Shown here: piece by piece, positions 58,235 to 64,000 of the stretch
How the letters are laid out: the number at the start of each line of letters is the position of its first letter
Numbering within the stretch: the stretch's first letter is position 1
Assembly: GCF_038396675.1 (NCBI RefSeq)
Contig: NC_088921.1
Span: 19,455,001-19,519,000 of the forward strand
DNA from: Hydra vulgaris
Lineage: Eukaryota; Cnidaria; Hydrozoa; Anthoathecata; Hydridae
Direction of reading: 5' to 3'
Length of the DNA: 64,000 bases
Notes under the pieces: generated by a model
Seen by the model: only the letters and a program-made list of their open reading frames with translations
Told to the model about the DNA's origin: nothing
Database searches by the model: none
Made by a program: the position numbers and the translations under genes

Positions 58235-59910
58235 GATATCCAAATAACACCTATATACAATCCAAACGTTACTTTGCGGTAACAGAGTTTTCAATTTCAA
58301 TTAGAGGACCAAAGGCATGGACTCGGTGCAATTAGGGCAATTTTAAAATTTTATAGCGTCTGTATGATATTTGGTTGACTACGCTATATGTACGTTAAAT
58401 GATTGTAGCGAAAAAACCCAGACCAAAGAGTCTTTTTTTTAAAAAAAAAAACAACCTCTTAAAATCATTATTACTTGTCCAAGTTTGAATAAAATTTTAA
58501 ATATATACGTTTTTAGGTAAGATGAACATCATAGTTTAATATTATGATTTGTTCTGATCGTTTATTGTCCATTTTTCCATAATTATAAGCACTTTTTTGT
58601 CGGAATTATAGTATACTTCGTGAAAATTGATAGAAATATTGTATTTTAACAACTATATACAGTTAATATACGTCAGAACCGATTAAAAATTAGATCTATG
58701 GTGGGTTTAGGCACTTTTTTAAAAGGTTTTAACTAAGTTCACGTTAACTACGATGATCGAACTTGATCTAAAGACTACAAAATGGTGTTCTTTAGATTCA
58801 CTAACAAGGGTAGTAAAAAGGTTTTGAAAATTTTATATATGAAAAAAGAAAAAGTTTCTTTAAATATTAAAAAATCATAAAACAAAAAAAATTATAACAT
58901 CTAAAGCTCTTATTTGGACAAAATACGCTGCTAAAATCATGCTAACTTCAAATAAAAGAATTCGAATAATTTAAAAACCGCCCTTACTACACCGTGGACT
59001 TACAGCTGAACTTAAAACTTACAATATTTAATTAGTTTAAGACATAACTTAAAAAGTTATTACTAAAAAAAGATTTACAACAAAATTATTTCTGAAAATG
59101 CAAAAAATCCTTATGATTGATCTATTGCATAAATGATAAGTATATTTATTTTAAAAAAGACACGTTTAAATGCACTTGGTAACTTTTTAAATTTATTTAT
59201 GTTTTTGTTGTTTAATGTGTTGTTATCGTTTTTATTTTTTGAACCTTAGACTTATGTTTTGAGTCCTGAAGTTTAGTATTGAAAAAAATAAATAAATAAA
59301 TTTTAATTAATGATTTTTGAACAAATAAAGATTGAATATTTCCGTGCTTTTAGAAGAATATGTTTAAGCCAATATCGCTTCTTGCTATTTTTTAATAGTA
59401 GATGTTTTATTTATTACCATGTCACTTTTACATTTTTTTATTTATAAAGTTTATGGTTAATTTTAAGATAAATAGCACTCATTTTGAAATAAAACTTTAT
59501 ATTTACAGAATTTATCAAGAGAATTAGCAATAATTTTTATTACTATCTTATTATTAGTATCTTGTTAGTAACTTACGGATTGTATATATGGACAATATAT
59601 ATTGTTCTCCATATTGAATGTGTTTATCATATAAATAATAAACAAATTCAATATGGAGAAACGTGACATTGGAAAAAGTCTTAACTTTTCTTTTCTAGAA
59701 AATAAGGTTTTGTTTAATTCAAAGATCTTCCTTGTGAAAAACTACAAAAATTACATGCAAATAGTATAATAGTCTAATTAAAAAGACATTATAAGTTTAA
59801 GTTTCAATATTCAGTAAATAATTTCATGAGTTACATAATCTTAAAAAAAAATGTCACAATGTTTTCAAAAATTATTTTTGAAAAAATGAAGTTATAAAAC
59901 CTAAAACTAT
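58235..59910. other. no gene seen; hairpin at 59.6 kb
   Basis: AT-rich. Contains the 23-bp-arm hairpin listed separately. Confidence 0.4.
59605..59660. repeat. 56-nt hairpin with 23-bp arms
   Basis: ttctccatattgaatgtgtt.. (59605-59627) pairs with its near-exact complement at 59638-59660, 22 of 23 positions, with a 10-nt loop. The dimensions resemble a small microRNA-type precursor, but an AT-rich MITE remnant is as likely. Confidence 0.85.
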
Positions 59911-59911
59911 T

Positions 59912-60322
59912 CTGCAGGTAGTAAGCAACCGGGGCCAGGGCCAGGGCTCGGTTTGATAACACATAGCCGTGACCGAGACCCAGTTTATGATCAGGGCTGC
60001 ATTAATATTGATAGATCCTATAAAAATTTTACTTTTAATTAAAATTTATAACATGAATTTTATTTAAAAACAATATTTTATAGGATCTATCAATTTTAAT
60101 GCAGCCCCGGCTGGGTTTTTGACCGGGGCTGCATTAATATTGAGAGATCCTATAAAGATATTGTTTTTAATTATAACTTATATCATAAATTTTCATTAAG
60201 AATAACATTTTTATAGGATCTATAAATATGAATGCAGCCCTGGTCATAAACCCGGCCTCGGTCACGGCTATATGTTATCAAACCTGGCCCCGGCCATAGC
60301 CCCAGTCACTTACTATCTGCAG
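59912..60322. mobile_element. 411-bp GC-rich foldback element with two nested hairpins
   Basis: The outer arms (about 59912-60030 and 60210-60322) are inverted copies starting ctgcag(g/a)tagtaag and including tttgataaca.atagccgtga. Inside are two successive palindromic units, 59994-60107 and 60126-60240. Each opens gggctgcattaatattga.agatcctata and closes with the complement (tataggatct..atgcagccc). Cores such as ccggggccagggccagggct stand out against the AT-rich surroundings. No coding sequence. Confidence 0.9.
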
Positions 60323-62061
60323 GTTACAAAGAAATTAGTTTGATCTGCTGTTTACATAAAGGAGGTTTATGATTTTCCAGAATTTAAGGTATTTTTTTCA
60401 TAATTTTAAGTTTTGTCAGTAGTATTTTATAATGTTTATATGTTTTTTAATTATTATGTTATATAAACTATAGAAATATTTTTTAAGCATTTAAAAATAA
60501 AATATTTGTGATAGAAATATAAAAAGTAATTTGCAACTAGCATGCATAGTTTTATGACCCTTTAAGCACATCTGGCAGTTATGGGTAAATGAAGCTTATC
60601 TTTATGTTCATTATTTCAATTATTTGGTTTATAAATATTTTTGACATTTTTTTTTTATGCTTGAAAGGGATTCAGAACAAAAAAGAAAAGATGCATCAAA
60701 AAAACTGCAATTGGTTTTAACTGAAAACAGAAATATTGTTATACGTTGAAAGTATATTTTGAGACTATCTGATGCATTAGTTCACAAAAATCATCCTGTT
60801 GGTGAGTAAGTTTTTGAAAATAGGCTTTTAAGAATAACTTTGATTATGACTCTTTTTTAAACCATTAACTTTTGATTTTAAAAGGCAGCAGGTTTCACTC
60901 AGCCAATTCCATTCACAGATGAGCTCATTGTTAAAATTGGTGAACTAGTTGGAGTTAATGTAAAAACTGTTCCAGAGATGACCTTAAAACAAAAATAACA
61001 ACCTTTGTTAACATAGATTTTAGTTCCTCTAATATGCCACTTACATCAAGTAAACATTTCTTTCCATGCGATGAGATCATCTGAAACCATATGATGAAAG
61101 CTAGATATAAGCTTTGTCACTCTTTAATAGACCAAGACTGACTGCTTAAAAAGATTAAAGAATGGGAAAATAACTCTAAGGAATCTTGTATAAAGTTTTG
61201 CAGAAAGGTGAAAGTTCAAAGGGCAATGATCCAGTGCTTCAAAATTCTTTGTTGTTTTTTTATTAAAATAAATGGCAAAGAAGTCTACTTTTGCGATATC
61301 GTAATGAGCTAGCTTTTCTTGATGCTACATATAAAACCACCAGATATGCTTTACCTCTATTTTTCTTGGTTGTGAAAACGAACATAGTTAATCAAATAGT
61401 TGCCACCTTTGTCTGGAAAATGAAAACAACAGAGGCAATTACAGAAGCTTTGGTATGTATTAAGAAATGGAATCCTTCATTCCAACCAAAGTTCTTTATG
61501 ACTAACTGTTCAAATGAAGAAATAAACTCCCTTGATTCTGTGTTTCCAGGTAGTCCTTTTTATGATGTTTATTTGTATAAAAGTTTATTTAGGTTAAAAA
61601 ATAGTTCTTAAATATGTGTATTATAATACCTTAGAATGTAGTGTATTTATTTGCAATTTTCATCGAGAGCAAGCTTGGGAGCAATGCCTATCCAAATCCA
61701 TTAACGGCTGTTCCACCATAAAAAATGATGTTAAGATGTTGCTCCAACTGATAGCTCATGTAAAAACAATTCCGAATCGTAAAGAAGCTGGTTTTGTATC
61801 AAAAAGGTAAGTACTAATGTTTTAAAGATGAAGGGATTCTACATACAACTTGACCTGTTTGTGAATTTTTTTAAATAGTACGATTTCAATTTAAGTTTTT
61901 TTTAAGTTATGTTTGATTCTTTTACTAATGACTTTCATGTCATTTACTATGGCCCTTGTCAAAAAAGATAAGAAATAATTTTAATAAAACTTTCTGGTGA
62001 TGATACTAAAATCTTATAAACAAAGGCAAATAAGGTAAGAAAAGTTCATGATGACTTCTAA

Positions 62062-62104
62062 TAAGTCCTAATGATCTTATAACAGGTAAGATCATTAGGA
62101 CTTA
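62062..62104. repeat. perfect 18-bp hairpin in intron of the MULE-like gene
   Basis: taagtcctaatgatctta (62062-62079) and its exact complement (62087-62104) with a 7-nt loop, in the interval where a further exon would be expected. Confidence 0.9.
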
Positions 62105-62675
62105 ATAAAATCTTGTATGGCATTCAAGTTTTTATTAAATAGAGTAAGGTAAAAAAGAATTAAATTTACAGGTACAAGTTGTATCATTAGTTTCTATGTT
62201 TACCTGTTTTCTTTCAATATTGTGAATTTCGAGCCCATGTTGTGCAATGTGCCATATGGCAGGAGGTAGCTTTTTTGATCTAAAAAAATGATTTTGCAAC
62301 ATTTTTGAAAATTATCTTCTATTTTTCTTCATATTCTTAGAGAAGGGTGTTTGCCTACCGACAAGATCGATTATTGCTTAATTTAAATACTAACAATGGA
62401 ATTGAACGGCAAAATCAATGTTTCAAATACAGTTTTTAAGAAAAAAGAAAATCTTCTTCCCTTACTGCTATGCTTAGTGTTTGCATTGAAGAATTCCTTC
62501 CACACAAGTATGACAGGTTAGTCAAAATTTACTAATTCTAACGATTATGCAATAATATTTGTGTATTTGTTTATATTGCTCGTCGTAATAATAGTTACAG
62601 TAATAAAAATAACAATAGTAAACATCCTCGTTTGCTATTAAGTTACTGTTTGTTGTAAGCAATGAATTAAAGTGA

Positions 62676-62921
62676 GTTAGTTATGCGGTAGTGGTGTCGT
62701 GGTAGAGCGCTCGCTTTATAAGCGAGAGGTTCCGAGTTTGATCCCCGCCACGTCCCTGGTAGTACAGCGCTCAACTTGTTTCTCTGCGCAGCAACCTTGT
62801 TTGTCAAGTTTCGTGTTTTGGAATTTCGGAGTTGAGAGAGGGTTATAACCACAAGTAGCCTCCTCATCTGTATTGGCCTTGGGAAGCTGAAGTAACAACA
62901 AAAAAAAAAAGTTATTTTATG
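62676..62921 (+). mobile_element. full-length tRNA-derived SINE with poly(A) and target duplication
   Basis: The head, 62686-62760, is tRNA-like: A-box tggtagagcgc (62700-62710), anticodon arm ctcgc-tttataa-gcgag (62710-62726), B-box gagtttgatcc (62734-62744). It most resembles tRNA-Ala. A body of about 140 bp follows, containing ggagttgagagagggttata and cctcctcatctg, ending in A11 at 62900-62910. Flanks gttagttatg (62676-62685) and gttattttatg (62911-62921) fit a slightly decayed target duplication. It sits in the last visible intron of the MULE-like gene. Minus-strand frames across it are not genes. Confidence 0.8.
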
Positions 62922-64000
62922 AATCCTTATTGAATTTACTATCTTTATATTATTCATATTTTGTTAACAGACTTTTATAAAATTTTGTTCATAATATTTA
63001 CTGTTACCAATTTTGTAGGTGTCTTGGCATAGTTAATTTTTATTTTGTGTATAAAAGCATCATCATATTTTCATGTTGATGAAAACAAAGAGCAAACTCA
63101 TCGTACCGAAAATACCATGAGACTATTCCTAATTATTTGACCAATCGTCCATGACCTTTGGTTAATCATTGCATGAGAGTGGTTGACAAGTTACATGGTG
63201 TGGATTTATCAGAAGTAACTGCTTTGACAAACCAACTTTATAGCGTTCCATCATTTCAGTTTAACAGTAGGGTTATATACCAATGTTATCTTGGTGATGC
63301 ATAACATATACCAACTTGTAGTTGCCCATCTTGGTTCCGTAGTACATATCTAGACAAGTACTTTTTTGCTATTTTCAAAAATCAAAATCTTTCTTGGTTT
63401 GATTTAGGTGCAGCTTACCAAGACTCTCCCTATTTTGTTCTAGATTTATAATCTGAAGAAAGTAGTCCAACAATTGTTGTAGAAAGTCCAGGTTTTTCTC
63501 TATCTTTAATTAATTCTCCTGAAATTATCAATAGTGCTGAAATTACATCATTGCAAACAAAATCTGAATCAACCAATATTGATTCAACTTTGAAAACTAG
63601 ACAGGACTTGTCGCAAGCATGTAGGGATTTATTGAATGACATTAAACAGTTGATGTATCTATGTAGTTCTAAAACAGCATTAGATAATTTATTTAGAGAG
63701 CTACTTAAAGTTAAAACTGCCTTAGTTAAAAGTCTTCCTACTGAAAAAGGTATTATTTTACATCCAACAGTTCAACCAGAAAACTGTCGCAAATCTATAA
63801 CAAAGTTACCTAAATCATTTAATCTACCAAACAAAAGAAAGTTAAAGCGAGTTGGTGCGATATATCACCAAAATAAAGCTTCAACAGAAATATATTTGAA
63901 AGTTGAAAAAGAAGATTCTTGTAATTCTGAAATTATAACAGATCACTTAATTGAAGAAAATTGTGAAATCTTTACTGTTGAAAGTGATGTTCAGTTAAAT

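Larger units (their letters stand above)
60668..64000 (+). pseudogene. CaRF-like / MULE-SWIM gene, five exons visible, runs off the window
   Basis: Exons with consensus borders: 60668-60801 (DSEQKRKDASKKLQLVLTEN, ALS2CR8/CaRF-like), 60885-61549, 61635-61806, 62341-62516 and 63019 to the end. Exon 2 ends in a MULE-type transposase domain: LAFLDATYKTTRYALPLFFL (first Asp), KKWNPSFQPKFFMTNCSNEE (the usual Asp of MTD reads Asn) and SLDSVFPG. Exon 3 has VFICNFHREQAWEQCLSKS, the C-x-F-H-x4-W signature. Exon 4 has YRQDRLLLNLNTNNGIERQN. Exon 5 has CYLGDA then IPTCSCPSWFRSTYLDKYFF, a SWIM finger whose last Cys-x-His is now Asp-Lys-Tyr. A Ser/Thr-rich, later basic region follows to the edge with few stops. 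In-frame stops lie in exons 1, 2 and 5, and the exon between MULE parts (before 62341) seems missing. Multicopy CaRF-like genes of this kind are familiar from Hydra. The catalytic residues are degraded, so it is a decayed copy or a non-transposing derivative. Confidence 0.75.

Noticed and set aside
62686..62760. Functional tRNA gene
   Set aside because: The acceptor stem does not pair convincingly, and the unit continues into a SINE body and poly(A) tail.
62667..62957. 96-codon minus-strand frame
   Set aside because: Runs across the tRNA-derived SINE and is its antisense translation.

Overview
The window is a gene-poor, extremely AT-rich piece of an animal genome, crowded with long (TA)n arrays and layered transposon remains. 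The combination of CR1/Jockey-like LINEs, hAT, Tc1/mariner, pogo and MULE relics, several intron-bearing multicopy gene families of cnidarian type, and one death-effector-domain exon points to Hydra or a close AT-rich hydrozoan. That assignment is inference from style and remembered families, not from a search. No intact host gene was found. The only plausible host exon is a death effector domain (DED) exon on the minus strand at 13.8-14.0 kb.

Layout. 0.9-4.5 kb: decayed multi-exon gene of an unnamed multicopy animal family ending in a Tudor-like module, followed by two minisatellite fields (4.56-5.13 and 5.7-6.66 kb). 9.7-12.3 kb: two Tc1-type relics. 13.2-14.0 kb: AT-rich duplication, then the DED exon. 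14.7-15.7 kb: pogo/Tigger relic. 16.7-17.2 kb: fragment of a zinc-binding multicopy family. 17.3-18.0 kb: Gypsy-like gag/protease relic. 18.03-21.61 kb: a TIR transposon with an IS630/Tc1-like transposase relic, whose right TIR is split by an antisense LINE. 21.9-22.6 kb: foldback element. 27.2-28.5 kb: two opposed LINE fragments separated by (TA)n arrays. 31.6-32.05 kb: MITE.

35.312-41.371 kb is the centrepiece: a 6.06-kb DNA transposon with about 640-bp terminal inverted repeats and TTAA target duplications. It carries a four-exon antisense gene with an N-terminal Cys/His region, an aspartate-bearing core, a C2H2 finger and a Tudor-like tail. The gene is broken by several frameshifts and a nonsense codon. 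41.5-44.95 kb is a hAT relic interrupted by a 1.79-kb TIR element that contains an unusual reverse-transcriptase-like sequence.

47.96-48.13 kb: MITE between two TA arrays. 48.88-48.98 kb: perfect 50-bp snapback. 49.98-50.7 kb: LINE linker fragment. 51.886-54.134 kb: near-intact hAT element with a perfect 8-bp target duplication and a 575-residue transposase. 54.3-54.9 kb: older hAT C-terminal scrap. 56.5-58.2 kb: LINE fragment, then a mariner-type element with both TIRs. 59.91-60.32 kb: GC-rich nested foldback. 60.67 kb to the window end: exons of a CaRF-like/MULE/SWIM gene with clean splice sites but several stops, with a tRNA-derived SINE in its last intron.

Nothing here behaves as an operon. 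The genes interact through nested insertion, with younger elements landing in older ones, so the window can be read as a relative-age stack.
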